A stretch of 64,000 nucleotides of DNA, from the NCBI GenBank assembly GCA_025024175.1, contig QCXZ01000064.1, positions 5,580,001-5,644,000 on the forward strand, given 5' to 3'. Each line of letters begins with the position of its first letter. Position 1 is the stretch's first letter. This stretch comes from Rhyzopertha dominica. Lineage: Eukaryota > Arthropoda > Insecta > Coleoptera > Bostrichidae. This document shows, one piece after another, positions 22,921 to 33,897 of the stretch. The translations under genes were made by a program, and so were the position numbers. The notes under the pieces were generated by a model. The model ran no database searches and had not been told where the DNA came from. It saw only the letters and a program-made list of their open reading frames with translations.

Positions 22921-23589
22921 AATAGATGCTTGTAAAACTACACAAATCACTTTTTAGTGAGACCTCTTACATCGTTCTTTCAATAAACACCACACAAAAG
23001 CTTTTCCAATACAAGAATGATACTACACCATTAAACAGCACGCTCCTCGGTAAAGTTTACATGACACTTGACGTCACAAGTTGAATAACCTTGGATGGCA
23101 GCGTTTTGGCGGTGACTCCTAAGATTCGAATTTCAGACCTGAAATTCTCTACCTACAAATATTTTTTTGTTTTTTTTAACATGGCTTACGATATATAGGC
23201 ACTTCAAGATTCATTTTACATAATTTTCAAAAAAAGTGATAATACCTAATTATTGCCTGGGGAGTCCAAGGAACATCATGAAAAAGTATTTTCAAAATTT
23301 AACGAATGGAATGAAATCTACCATAAATAAGGACGGACAATTATCATATTTCTTAAATTTGATAAAGAAGTATGCAATTTCATCCTTGTAGTCGAAGTAC
23401 TTGATGCTGAAGGCTGCAATAAAGGTTTATATAAACATATAGACATTAGAAAATATAGTAAGCTCACTGCCTACCTGAAGAGTGTGTCGAAGCGAAGAAA
23501 GCTGCAGTATTGGAAAAATCGCATGTGAAAGAATTTTTTCGAGCTTGTGATAAAGAATATTTGATGATCAACGTTATAGATAATACATT

Positions 23590-24261
23590 TTAAAGTATTT
23601 TAAGTTGCACTAATAATGGGAGTGTCTGGTGCCAGTCGTTGTTGCGAATTAACGAATTTGAAAATCAGTAATGTAGAAGACAGAGGTGTATATCTGCTTG
23701 TTTCTATACCAGATACAAAGACAGGCATTTCAGGAAAATTCACAATAATAGAAGAAGGATTCTATATCACTGCTGTGAAGACATGTAGAAAGTACATGTC
23801 CTTATGTCCAAAGAATTTATACAACGACATATTCTTTTTACGATACACTAATCAAAAGTGTACTTCACAATCTGTTGGAATCAACACACTGTCGAAAGTC
23901 TTTTCAAGAGTTGATTCATTTTTGAATCTGGCAAATAGCAAACAACTTTACTAGCTAATAAAGGTGCTGACCTCACCACAATTAAACGACGTGGTGGGTG
24001 GAGAAGCTTCTCTACAGCAGAAAGCTATATCCAGCATTCCATTTCTAATAAGCTGGAAATTGCATGGAAAATCCAAGGTTCTGCTGGTACTAGCCACTCC
24101 TTGCAAGAAGAGACATCTGCAGATTTATCAAGAGCTTCGACAGGCATGCGTTCTGAAACCGATGACAGCTACAAACTTAATGTTAATGGCAAAAAAGTAA
24201 AATATGATAACATAAATAATGAAACGCTTATAAATAGAAATATTAATGTTAATAATAAATA
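23590..24261 (+). pseudogene. Crypton-like tyrosine recombinase relic
   Basis: The first frame (23616-23954) reads GVSGASRCCELTNLKISNVED, ISGKFTI, CRKYMSLCPKN and NDIFFLRYTNQKCTSQSVGI, the core of an insect tyrosine recombinase with the first catalytic Arg in GASRCCEL. A frameshift near 23942 leads to a second frame, LLANKGADLTTIKRRGGWRS, with the catalytic Tyr in AESYI, ending at about 24261. The intervening H-x-x-R box (expected TGHxFRR) is lost at the frameshift. This layout matches CryptonI or a related domesticated recombinase gene. It lies antisense to follistatin in the intron between domains 1 and 2. No neighbouring zinc finger or other gene is visible. Confidence 0.75.
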
Positions 24262-24513
24262 AATAAAATGAGATTTGATTTAAGATTGTATTTTTCTTTA
24301 TCTCACTAATGGATAAAGCGGTACTTTATACGGTTCTTAAGTGTGGATAAAACTTCAGTTATAAAGTGATTATGGATAAAAGTTATTAGTATCATTAGTT
24401 TTGCTTTCCCCTATACCTATAATAACCAAGATTTTTTGTTAAAATTCTTAAAACTCATATCAGTTGCGTGTAAATCCTTAATGGACCAATAACACAAGGT
24501 AAAATTTACTTAC

Positions 24514-24738
24514 TCTGACATTTGCCAGCATAATCAATGGATAGTGTGCTTGCATGTCTTCTGCAAGCCCTCTTTCTTAACCTACAAACATGCTTGTAGC
24601 TTCTGCCATCTGTACCGCATACAGGACCCTTCGAAATATCCTTACCAACACGGCACCGTGATGAACAAACGCACTGGGCCCTACCCTTGCGTACAACACA
24701 GGTCTTGTCCTTCTCGCATTCAACCCCGTTGCAGGAAT
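24514..24738 (-). CDS. follistatin exon: first follistatin/Kazal domain
   Basis: Acceptor TTCTTTTCAG precedes ATTCCTGCAAC; the donor is CAGA|GTAAGT. Both ends are phase 1. The 75-codon exon encodes DSCNGVECEKDKTCVVRKGR, AQCVCSSRC, then Kazal GPVCGTDGRSYKHVCRL and DYAGKCQ. It is unusually basic (KDK, RKGR, RLRKRACRR), in keeping with the heparin-binding role of this domain in vertebrate follistatin; that function is inferred. Only 305 bp separates it from the TB exon, whereas the next intron (3.0 kb) carries the Crypton and ISL2EU-like relics. Confidence 0.93.
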
Positions 24739-25043
24739 CTGAAAAGAAAAAAGCATTAAAATTTCGCTATCATTATTGCTCATCATTGTTATCTGATTAC
24801 TTGTCCCGAAATATATCTATAACATTCACTACTACAGTACCAGAAATAAAAAAATAAATTCCGTATAGTTTATGGGAAAATACGAAGCAATTCGTTAAAA
24901 TCTTGTCGTCAATACGTAAAACTGATATTTTAAAGTGTTGTGGTTTACGCCGTGTATTTATAGTTTTGAGCTAAATAAGGGCCCAAAAATACCACTTGAA
25001 ATGCATTTGTATGAATGTGGAAGAGTTTTTGTCAAATTCTTAC

Positions 25044-25232
25044 CTCTGCATGGTTGACACGGTACACCACCACCAAGCACTTTCCAAAAAAACAACGTTC
25101 CCGAATCGAACTCTTCAGAAGACCATGCCGTGGTGACTCCATGGCTTGCACAGCATTCTTCTTTGCTCGTAGACTCGCGAAGAAGTTCGGTGCAACGTTC
25201 ATTTCGCATCATGGTGGACCAGCAAGTTCCGG
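25044..25232 (-). CDS. follistatin exon: N-terminal TGF-beta-binding (TB) domain
   Basis: Acceptor TTTTCTTTACAG precedes CCGGAACTTGC; the donor is AGAG|GTAAGA. Both ends are phase 1 (63 codons). The product reads AGTCWSTMMRNERCTELLRE, KEECCASHGVTTAWS, GTLFFWKVLGGGVPCQPCR, the follistatin N-terminal domain that contacts the ligand, with its conserved GxCW start and CC pair. Joined to the next exon it gives CQPCRDSC, as expected at the TB/FSD1 border. The signal-peptide exon must lie to the right, but I could not identify it between here and 64000. Confidence 0.93.
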
Positions 25233-25677
25233 CTGTAAAGAAAAAAAGATAGCTACATCATCTCAAATGCAAAAATATATTTTCGAAATCAAATATAATG
25301 ATAGTAGACTGCTGGTTGTATTATACAGGGTCGCTACAAAACAAAGTTTTGTTCGACCGATTTGGGTAACTAAAATGTATTTTCTGGAATTTTGTCTACT
25401 TCGTTTCCGAGATATGGCCGCAATTTTCATTTTTTTAATTAAAAAGGCGACACATCATTGAAAACAATATTTTTCCTTATTTCAAAAATGTATCACACTT
25501 GTACAATTTATTGCTTTTAAGTTGAGAAAAGTGGGATAACAAACTTGGGTATTGCAAANATCGTTTGGATAAAAACCATATTCGTTATCGCTAAGTACGT
25601 ACAAAAACTCCAGGTGTCTCCATTTTCCTCGTGACTGGTGATAATTTTCATTCACTTTATTATTATTTGCAATCGCA

Positions 25678-26755
25678 GTGCCTCAGTTAACNGAACATGA
25701 NCACATCGAAATTTTGATGATTATTGGTTATGGAGATAGAAAGCGAACTTATTCGGAAGTAGTTGCACTCTACAATGCAATTCATGAAGATCGTGAACCA
25801 ATTGCCAGCTCAACAGTTATTAAAACACTGCAACGTTTTGAGGAAACCGGCGTTGTTAAAAATCGTCAAAAAACAGGACGTTCAAAATTTGCTACGAGTA
25901 AGGAAAGTAGCTTGAATGTCCTTTTAGATGTGCAAGAGAATCACAAGTGTTGCGTACAACAGCGTGCTCTCACTCACTATATTAGCAGAAGATCTGTTCA
26001 GAAAATTTTGAAGAAGAGAAGTTTCATCCATACAAAATTCACTTATTACAAGAACTGAGCGAATATTATTTCGATCGTAGGATAGAATTTTGCTAAACTG
26101 CTATGAACATGATAGATGAAGATAAAAACATTTTAAATTGGATTATTCTCTGATGAATTGACTTTTTGCCTCAACGGTAATGTGAATAGACATAATTGCA
26201 GATATTGGTTGGACGCAAATTAACATTGGATGGAACAAGTCCATACAAACACCCTCAGAAAGTGAATATCTGGCGTGGTATTATCGGTGAGCACATTATT
26301 GGGCCGTTTTTCATAGATGGAAATTTGAATGCGGTCAAGTATTTACAGCTCCTGCGCGAACACGTTATACCAGAACTTATTCGCCTGTTCCCTAATCGTG
26401 AAAATGCTGCGCTTTCTTCTGAACAGATATGGTTTCAGCAAGATGGTGCACCACCCCATTTTGCAGTCAACGTTCATGGATATTTGAATGTGATGTTTCC
26501 AGACAGATGGATTGGTAGGCGCGGAAAGATCGAATGACCAGCACGTTCNCCTGATCTGACGCCGCTTGATTTTTTTCATGTGGGGGTATCTGAAAAATCG
26601 TATTTATGCTGATCGGCCACATAATGCAGAAGATTGAAAAGGACGAATCAGGGCACAAATTCAGAACTTATCTCCAAATATTGTACAAAGAACATTAGAA
26701 AACTTTTACTCCAGGCTGCATTACTGCCAGAAAGTAAATGGGGAACATTTTGATA
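25678..26755 (+). pseudogene. DD41D (rosa-like) mariner-superfamily transposase, copy A
   Basis: The start codon is GTG where copies B and C have ATG (MPQL/MSQL-EHD start). An N-terminal helix-turn-helix region (GYGDRKRTYSEVVALYNAI, STVIKTLQRFEETGVV) is followed by the catalytic domain: SDE near 26150, FQQDGAPPHF and RSPDLTPLDFF. The spacing from the second Asp to the last Asp is 41 residues, which marks the DD41D group of Tc1/mariner. Frameshifts near 26050-26200 and stops after GRRGKIE and beyond inactivate it. It would cut and paste DNA at TA sites. Confidence 0.85.
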
Positions 26756-26764
26756 ATCTGTTGT

Positions 26765-27256
26765 ATTATGACACTAGAAGGTTATGGGAATAGCAGTCAC
26801 TAATAAAGATAAAACTCTTTTCAATTCAGTCAAGCTTTCGGAATGATTTTATTCCTTCCCCAGGGCGCTAAAAGATTACACAACAAAAGGATACATTGTA
26901 GAAACATAACTTACATTGAGTCGAGGTTAATATTAAATAGGTATGTTCACCGAGATACATGGTCCTTTAATAAATTGCAGCATATGAAAATTTCGACGAT
27001 TAAATTTATTCATTTTTAGCGTGTTGTCATAAATTTAATCGTCGAATTTTTCACATGCTGTAATTTATTAAAGGACCATGCAACCTCGACTCAATGTATG
27101 TTTTTTTTAAGTTATGTTTCTACAATATATCCTTTTGTTGTGTAATCTTCTAGTGCCCTGAAGAAGGAATAAAATCATTCCGAAAGCTTGGCTGAATTGA
27201 AAAGAGTTTTCAATTCATTAGTGACTGCTATTTCCATAACCTTCTAGTGTCATAAT
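26765..27256. repeat. long foldback repeat (about 230-bp arms), PLE-associated
   Basis: The arms 26765-27009 and 27029-27256 are inverted copies with a 19-base loop; the left arm has a small extra segment near 26925-26955. It interrupts DD41D copy A and abuts a PLE coding fragment. Head-to-head terminal duplications are typical of Penelope-like elements. A CTGAAGAA hairpin lies at 27158-27186. Confidence 0.85.
27158..27186 (+). ncRNA. hammerhead-like hairpin in foldback
   Basis: CTGAAGAA, then a 5-bp stem GGAAT/ATTCC with loop AAAATC, then GAAAG. Compared with a true hammerhead core (CUGANGA, stem II, GAAA) there is one extra A before the stem. The other arm carries the inverted counterpart with TTCC/GGAA sequence near 26840-26870. 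Confidence 0.35.
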
Positions 27257-27855
27257 TCATAATAGTCAGTCCGTCTACCTTCCACATTTTGCTTTTGTTT
27301 CAATTTATTTTCACAACATGTTCTTTAATTCTGTTTTTAATAGCTCTACCTGATTGTCCTATGTATATCATGTCACATTACATGCATTTCATTTGGTAAA
27401 TGCAGTTTTTGTTCAATTTATTGGATTTTGGCTTATTGTTAAGTAGAACACCTCCCAAATTGCACTTATTAACCTCTATTGCTTTTATTCCCAGTGTATT
27501 CAGCCTATTTTTAACACAGGCACTAACTGCTTTGACATAATTTACTGCGGCAAAAATATGTTCTTTTTCATTGATGTTAGCATTGTATAGGCATTCTTTG
27601 TATTCTAATTTTATATTGCTTTTTAAGTATTTGGTCCACAATTTTTGTGTCGTATCCATAGTTAAAGGCTATTTGTTTAATTGTCGTCAATTCTTTTTCC
27701 AAACTTTCTGTTCTGAGTGGTATATTTATTAGTCTGTTTATTAAACTATAAAACACGGAATGCTTAATCTGTAACGATTGATTCTTCTTCAAATCAATTG
27801 TTACAGATTAAGCATTCCGTGTTTTATAGTTAATCTGTAACGATTGATTCTTCTT
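27257..27855 (-). pseudogene. second Penelope-like element fragment (C-terminal region)
   Basis: Minus-strand frames 27792-27577 and 27659-27378 read HSVFYSLINRLINIPLRTES, KELTTIKQIAFNYGY, then KAIEVNKCNLGGVLLNN and NCIYQMKC; a shifted frame continues DMIYIGQSGRAIKNRIKEH at about 27380-27290. This is the linker and GIY-YIG nuclease of a PLE family different from that at 17.8-19.4 kb (IYQMKC...YIGQSGR). There are at least two frameshifts and no RT remains. Confidence 0.7.
27746..27829. repeat. perfect 30-bp inverted repeat within the PLE fragment
   Basis: The arms 27746-27775 and 27800-27829 are perfect reverse complements; pairing continues into the loop with a single mismatch, leaving an 8-base loop CTTCTTCA. 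A third, direct partial copy follows at 27830-27858. The repeated unit is PLE coding sequence, so the structure probably arose by template switching during reverse transcription. Confidence 0.85.
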
Positions 27856-28095
27856 CAAATACCCTACTTACCCCACAAACAATAGGTCGCTTTGGGTAGT
27901 TGAGTAAATCTCGTTTGCCAAATTTCAAGTTCATATATTAAGTCTTTCGAAAGTTATCGTGTCCACAAACAATACCACAGACACACAGACAAGAAATTTG
28001 TTTTTGCTCAATTTTTTTGCGTTTTTGACCATTTTATGAGCAAATAAAAATTTTTGAAAATTTTTTTCTCGATACAATACTTCCCGTCCGTTGGA
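27856..28095 (-). repeat. dispersed repeat, inverted partial copy
   Basis: It matches 42355-42560 in reverse orientation, including ACCCAAAGCGACC and the GGATGTGGAAGT terminus. It sits between the PLE fragment and the resumed DD41D copy A, showing that more than one insertion or rearrangement hit this site. Confidence 0.7.
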
Positions 28096-28489
28096 TGTGG
28101 AAGTAATTATCACCAGTCAAGCAAAAATGGTAATACCTGGCTTTTTTGTCCATTTTAGTAATAAAGAAAATTGTTTTCATTCTTTTCGTTCTTTGTCAGG
28201 CTCAATTATTGTATTTACACTTTTCTCAACTCAGAAGGAATAAATTGTCCAAGTGTGATATATTTTTGAAATCAGGAAAAATATCCTTTTCAATGATATG
28301 CCTTTTGACCCCCCTTCCCATTAAAAAAATGCAACTTGCGCCCATATCCTGGAAACGAGAGCTGACACGGAGTTGAAAAAGTTCCAGAAAATGCATTTTA
28401 ATTACTCATAGTCTCATGCACAATTTTAGAAAAATCGGTCGAGCAGAACCTGAAATATCTTGCTGGTTCCATAATTTGTAGCGACCCTG

Positions 28490-29517
28490 TATCCTTTTTT
28501 TCCCCTCAGTGATGGCGGTGGAAAAACGAATATAACTCTGTTTACCAATATTCCTTGTGCCATCAGCAAATCTGTTCAGCAGCAATAGTATTTAGAAAGT
28601 AGGTATCGTTATCGTCGTCTGATGTTGCAGTTTGATTATGATTCTAAAGCCAACAAGATTTTATATTACTATAGGTAAAATCCTTTGTTTTATATATACT
28701 TATTGAATGATTTTCAGACAGGTATAGCGATCACGTAGCTGTCAAAGCAACATAAAAGCGGTGACCGGACATCTCTTATAGAGCAAAGGGAAAGGTGTGC
28801 AGATGCAGGTGCAGAAATCAAGGTCGCAATACGTAGTTAGTGTAACATCATGAATCGCTCTGATGCAATGGGAAAGGACGATCATCTAATCCTCAGCAGT
28901 TTTCTTAGAAACGACTAACGCTACGTTGTCAAGTGTTTTAATGCGAGATATAATATGTATCGGATATATTGATCTGTGACAACCACTGACACATCTAGAG
29001 GGGGCGGTGTGCCAATTTCAGTTCACTAATAGCTTTTTCATTTTTTAGTGTGTTTTAATTTTGTTTTTAACGAAGAGTTATGGGTGCGGGTTCATTTCTG
29101 AAGTACGTTTTTAATCATTGGGTCTTACTATTTTGCTTCGAATTCACCAATTGAAATCTACGTGAATTATATTAAAGCAATTAACTCCTTTGTGAGCATC
29201 ATCCTGATGATACCGCTTATGTTGTAGAGGCTACCATTTTTCTAATATAAAATAGCTCTTCGATGATGTAAACGATTATTGTTTGTTATCGCTTGTTGTA
29301 ACTTCTATTATATATCAAGCTGTTTCAGAGTATTGGCAGCTATATATTGATTCCAATCCATAAATCAGTTTCAGTTATGCAATTTTCATTTGTAGAGGGT
29401 CCATTGCTAAGCCTTTTGGGGGTACCGTTTCTGAATACTGTTTCTTTCGGCAATATACTATGAGAGAATAGCAGTGAGAATGGGTACTATTTTATTTATT
29501 TCCACAAATTTTATATA
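28490..29517. other. non-coding; includes a short dispersed repeat
   Basis: No gene supported. The stretch at about 29128-29320 (ACTATTTTGCTTCGAATTCACC onward) resembles 51956-52118 over roughly 170 bases in the same orientation; DD41D copy D is inserted at a TA inside or at the edge of the latter. Confidence 0.5.
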
Positions 29518-31442
29518 CAGGGTCGCTACAAACTATGGAACCAGTAGAATATTTCAGGTTCTGTTCGACGAATTTTCCTGAAATTGTGCATGGGCCTATG
29601 GGTAATTAAAATGCATTTCCTGGAATTTTTTCAACTCCGTGTCAGCTCTCGTTTCCGAGATATAGGCGCAAGTTGCATTTTTAAATGGGAAGGGATACAT
29701 CACTGAAAATGTTATTTTTCCTGGTTACAAAAATGTATCACACTTGTACAATTTATTGCTTCTGAGTTGAGAAAAGTGTAAATACAATAATTAAGCCTGA
29801 CAAAGAACGAAAAGAATGAAAATAAGTTTCTATATCGCTAAAAAGGGCCAAACAGCCAGGTATTACCATTTTTCCTTGACTAGTGATAATTTTCGTCTAA
29901 TTTGATCAATTTATTGCGAATTGGGTACCCTAAAGGTAAAAAATAAAAACATGATTCCGTGAAAAATGCAGTAGTTTATCAGATTTACATTAAAAAAGAT
30001 GCTCAAAATGTTCCCCATTTACTTCCTGGCAGTAATGCAGCCTTCAGAAAACGTTTTCTAATGTTCTTTGTAGCATATTTGAAGGTAAGTTCTGAATTTC
30101 TGCTCTGATTCGTCCTTTTAAATCTTCTGCATTATGTGGCCGATCAGCATAAATACGATTTTTCAGATACCACAGCAGGAAAAAAATCAAACGGTGTCAG
30201 ATCAGGGGAACGTGTTGGGCACTCTATCGCGCTCCGCGCCTACCAATCCATCTGTCTGGAAATATCGCATTCAAATATCCACGAACGTTGACTGCAAAAT
30301 GGAGCGGTGCACCATCTTGCTGAAACCATATCTGTTCAGAAGGACGCGCAGCATTTTCACGATCAGGGAACAGGCGAATAAGTTCTGGTATAATGTGTTC
30401 GCACAAGAGTTGTAAATACTTCACCGCATTCAAATTTCCATCGATGAAAAAAGGCCCAATAATATCACACCAGACATTCACATTCTGAGAGTGTTGTGTG
30501 TGGACCCATGTAATGTGGATTTGTGTCCGACCAATATCTGCAATTATGTCTATTCACATTACCATTGAGGCAAAAAGTCGCTTCATCAGAAAACGTAACC
30601 CAATTTAAAATGTTTCTATCTTCATTTATCATGTTCGTAGCAGTTTCGCAATATTCTATTCTACGATTAAAATCATCTTCGCTCAGTTCTTGTAATAAGT
30701 GAATTTTGTGTGGATAAAACTTTTCTGTTTTCAAAATTTTCTGAACAGATGTTCTGATAATATGGTGAGTGAGAGCATGCTGTACGGAACACTTAGAATT
30801 CTCTTGCACATCTAAAAAGACATTCAAGTTATAACCTTTGAACGTCCCGGTTTTTGACGATTTTTAACATCGCCTTTTTCGTCAAAACGTTGTAATGTTT
30901 TAATAACTGTTGATCTGGCAATTGATTTATCAGCTTCATGAATTGCATTGTAGAGTGCAACTATTTCCGAATAACTTCGCCTCTCCATAACCAATCATTA
31001 TCAAGATGCGATCATGTTCAGCTAACTGAGACATTGCGATTAATAACAAAGTGAATTAAAATTATCACCAGTCGTGAGGAAAATGGAGCCACCTGGAGTT
31101 TTTGTTCTTACTTAGCGACAACGAATATTGCTTTTATTCAGAAGTATTTTGTAAGACCCAAGTTTGGTATCACACTTTTCTCAACTCAAAGGCAATAAAG
31201 TTTACAAGTGGGATAAGTTTTTGAAATCAGGATAAAATATCCTTTTCAATGATGTGCCTTTTGACCCCCCATCCTATTTAAAAAATGCAACTTGCGCCCA
31301 TATCTCGGAAACGAGAGCTGACATGAAGCTGAAAAAAAATCCAGAATTTTAATTACCCAATTAGGCCCAAGCACAATTTCAGACAAATCGGTCGAACAGA
31401 ACCTGAAATATCCTGCTGGTTCCATACTTTGTAGCGACCCTG
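29518..31442 (-). mobile_element. DD41D mariner copy B, full length (1925 bp)
   Basis: Complete ends CAGGGTCGCTACAAA...TTTGTAGCGACCCTG, flanked by TA on both sides (29516-29517 and 31443-31444). The termini are long inverted repeats of roughly 280 bp with minor differences. This is the best reference copy in the window for reconstructing the boundaries of the others. Confidence 0.88.
30224..31034 (-). pseudogene. DD41D transposase, copy B
   Basis: The ATG at 31034 (MSQLAEHDR) agrees with the start seen in copy C. Frames 30827-30465 and 30481-30224 carry LLQELSEDDFNRRIEYCETA, FSDEATFCLNGNVNRHN (first catalytic Asp), WFQQDGAPLHFAVNV and FPDRWIGRRG. Small indels separate the N-terminal helix-turn-helix region from the rest and another occurs after the RRG. 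The last Asp (DLTPFDFF-like region) lies in another frame just below 30224. It is inactive as it stands. Confidence 0.82.
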
Positions 31443-31559
31443 TATAACTCCTTAAAACTGGGGCATAGCCTTAATTAGCTTCAATTCATGGATTTGGTTT
31501 CTAGTGGAAATAAAAACTGTATGTAATTTATTACAAGAATACGTATTTTTATTCTTAAG

Positions 31560-32060
31560 GGGGAACTATTTGCCTTTTTGTCCGAGGTGATGTAACCGTT
31601 AGACCAGCGCTACGTCTAACATTCGTCTTTAGATGTGTCCAAATTAGTTCAATCGGATTAAACCGACAGTAATATTTAAATGAATGTTCTTTGCTAGTTC
31701 ATCCATTTTATAGTTTTAACAAATTCATTTGTTCTCAATACCTCCAAAACTTGTTTTTTTCACAATTGTGCTTGCGTTGTCTAAAACTGTAATATTATTT
31801 TTTGGTAATTTTGAAAGTAGTTTTGTCGTAAACTGTTCTTCGAAAATGTCGGCGGTCGTAGTGTTTTTTGAAGACATGGAAAAGAGCATCTTCCACCGAA
31901 CCTTCTTGAGATTCATGGATAATTATAATGCGCTGTCATCGCGATTGCCCGTACATCAAGAGCACATGTCTTTGACACATTTTATTTTTAAGTTATCTGT
32001 AACCTCCGTATGTAACATCAATGAGGTCAAAATAAAGTTATTCTTATGTGCGTCGTAGAT
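31560..32060 (-). pseudogene. DDE-type transposase relic (IS630-like), copy a
   Basis: Reading right to left it gives a region with II-HGSQEGS, then the frame 31916-31725 with DIFEEQFTTKL, PKNNITVLDNAST and, in shifted frames, FNPIELIW-like sequence. This matches insect DDE transposases with motifs HAG...G, V(I/L)DNA and NPIELxW. An opposite-orientation copy of the same family lies at 56085-56545, so the two can be aligned. It has multiple stops. Confidence 0.6.
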
Positions 32061-33062
32061 GACATCTCGTACTAAAGGAACTACTTTTGTAGTCCTACGT
32101 GAAAACGGCTTTCACAACATTTTCAACCTTTTTGCCATCATACATAATCGTCTACAATCGATATTTAAAAATGTAAGCGTACGATTCTGTGATCAAGCTT
32201 CATTATATTTTTCATATGGGTTGTTTCCGTACAGATACACTTCATTCGTTTATTAAATAAAAAGAGATATGTAAACATCTTTCAAGATAGTGTTTTCCAT
32301 TTGTGAATATCTGCGTAGTAGGTAGATAAAAGAAAAACAGCACACTGGAATGAATTCAAGGTTGTCATATTTTCCAGTCTCTGCCTAGCAATCATTCTGT
32401 TCCATTCAGTTTTAAGTATAGTTATTATTAAAGCTCAGATAAAGATTTTTTTGTCCAATCTGCTTTTTTCTTGCATCATATTATTCATTTTTCAGTAGAT
32501 TGATGCAGTATTTTTGAACCTGGATAAAGAATCAGACATTAAAGACAGTTACAGAATTGTGAGAGGAACAAGATATTAAGTTTAAATTAGCGATAAACTT
32601 TTAATAGTATCAAAAACTTAATAAATCAAAAAAATAAAACAGCTTCCCTAAGAAATGGTATGGGAAATTATGAAGAAAAGGAATAACGATAAAAGAGAGG
32701 TGGTTCAACTGAAGAAGAGGACTCTAACATGAGACGAGGATAGTGGAACGTAGACTGCAATCAACCGATTTTCTCACAATATCCGCCACCGTCACAGTCT
32801 CTGGAATTCAGTATACAAAATGCACATCTGGCTGCACTGTTTACCGGTCGGTCGGCAAGGTCACACTGAAAAAAATATGTATCTCCTTTATGCAATATCG
32901 CAATTACCTCATACACACGGTATTTTTACTGGCGTGCGCTAATTGTGCGAAGACATGACGCAAATGCAGTCTCCTATTTTAAACAGCTTTGCTTCCAAGT
33001 ATCACATCGTTAATAATATTTTGATGTCCCATAGCACGGCGACGTGAGATGCATAGTTTTAG
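32061..33062. other. no supported feature
   Basis: Short frames at 32059-32256 and 32743-32958 have no domain. No repeat was matched elsewhere in the window. Confidence 0.4.
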
Positions 33063-33114
33063 CACGCCGTTTTGCTATTTAAAGCATTAAATTTATATAG
33101 TTACAAGGAAATTC

Positions 33115-33720
33115 AGTTTTTTTTAAATTTATTTAAACCAGAATATTACATTGAATTACAATCAGATATAATAAAAATATCTGAGGAACTCGCAGCCTAT
33201 AAAGGTAAACTGAGTTACCTGCACATAGTTCTGGATTGACTTATTAACTAAAACCTAAAACTAAGTAAATCTTGAAATTAACTCTTGGTGTACAAAAAAA
33301 CTAGATGAATAAAATTTATAGTACATAGCAATTTTGACTTAATAACCAAGGTAAAATATCCCAATTCCCACAATCCCAAAATCTATAACATGAACTCAAA
33401 TAAACATAAAAAATCTCTGTTTCAACAACAATTTGTTTCATATTAATATTTATTAGTTAAATTATGCAGTCTGAATTTATATATTATTTACATTCCTAAT
33501 CAATTCTCTTAATTTAATTTTAATCAGTTTTTTTGAGCTGTCTAATAGTTTTAAGTTAATTGGTAAAGCATTATAATATTTCATTGATATATATTCGCTA
33601 TTTTTATTTGTTAATGTTGTTTTCCTTTTTGAGAGAATCAAGTTTTTGTTTCTAGTTTTACTTTTTGATGTTATATAATTAATTTTTGATTCATTGTAAT
33701 GATGAAGGATAGATTCCATG
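33115..33720 (-). pseudogene. non-LTR retrotransposon 3' end (RT C-terminal domain)
   Basis: The frame 33719-33477 reads KSKTRNKNLILSKRKTT, SEYISMKYYNALPINLKLL and KIKLRELI, the C-terminal domain typical of CR1/Jockey-group LINE ORF2 proteins. It is followed on the minus strand by an AT-rich 3' UTR ending in AATAAATTTAAAAAA near 33118. The catalytic RT core is absent, so this is a heavily 5'-truncated insertion. Confidence 0.6.
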
Positions 33721-33897
33721 ATAAAAGATTTTTTATGTTTAGTGGTGGGAGAATATTCTTATCTTTTAGTATCTGTGTTTTGCAACTTGGTCAATGTTTT
33801 ATAAAAATGAATTAATATTATGTTGCAGCATAATAATTGCCGAATTATTATTATGTCACAGCATAATTTCAAATAAATACATTATTGTGCCAGTATA

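Larger units (their letters stand above)
21955..23248. mobile_element. ISL2EU-like element copy 1, internally deleted, AT-flanked
   Basis: The ends are TGGGTATT and AATACCTA (AATACCCA in copy 2), with AT on both sides. An inverted, nearly full-length copy of the same size lies at 40369-41663, and the match stops exactly at these ends. Inside are the first exon of a SWIM/YqaJ-type gene (plus) and a THAP exon (minus), pointing at each other. Subterminal inverted repeats of 22 bp at 22127-22148 and 23056-23077, two mismatches apart, contain TGACGTCA. It lies in a follistatin intron. Confidence 0.75.
25326..28489 (+). mobile_element. DD41D mariner copy A, split by PLE-derived DNA
   Basis: The terminal inverted repeat CAGGGTCGCTACAAA starts after TA at 25324-25325; the matching right end GTAGCGACCCTG finishes at 28489. 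Element sequence is interrupted from about 26756 to 28095 by foldback and PLE-derived DNA, with about 140 bp of the element missing compared with copy B. Long inverted termini of over 250 bp are typical of all copies in the window. Confidence 0.85.

Noticed and set aside
21955..23248. P-element relic (THAP domain with 8-bp duplication)
   Set aside because: Flanks show AT rather than an 8-bp duplication, and the companion SWIM/YqaJ-type exon does not belong to P elements.
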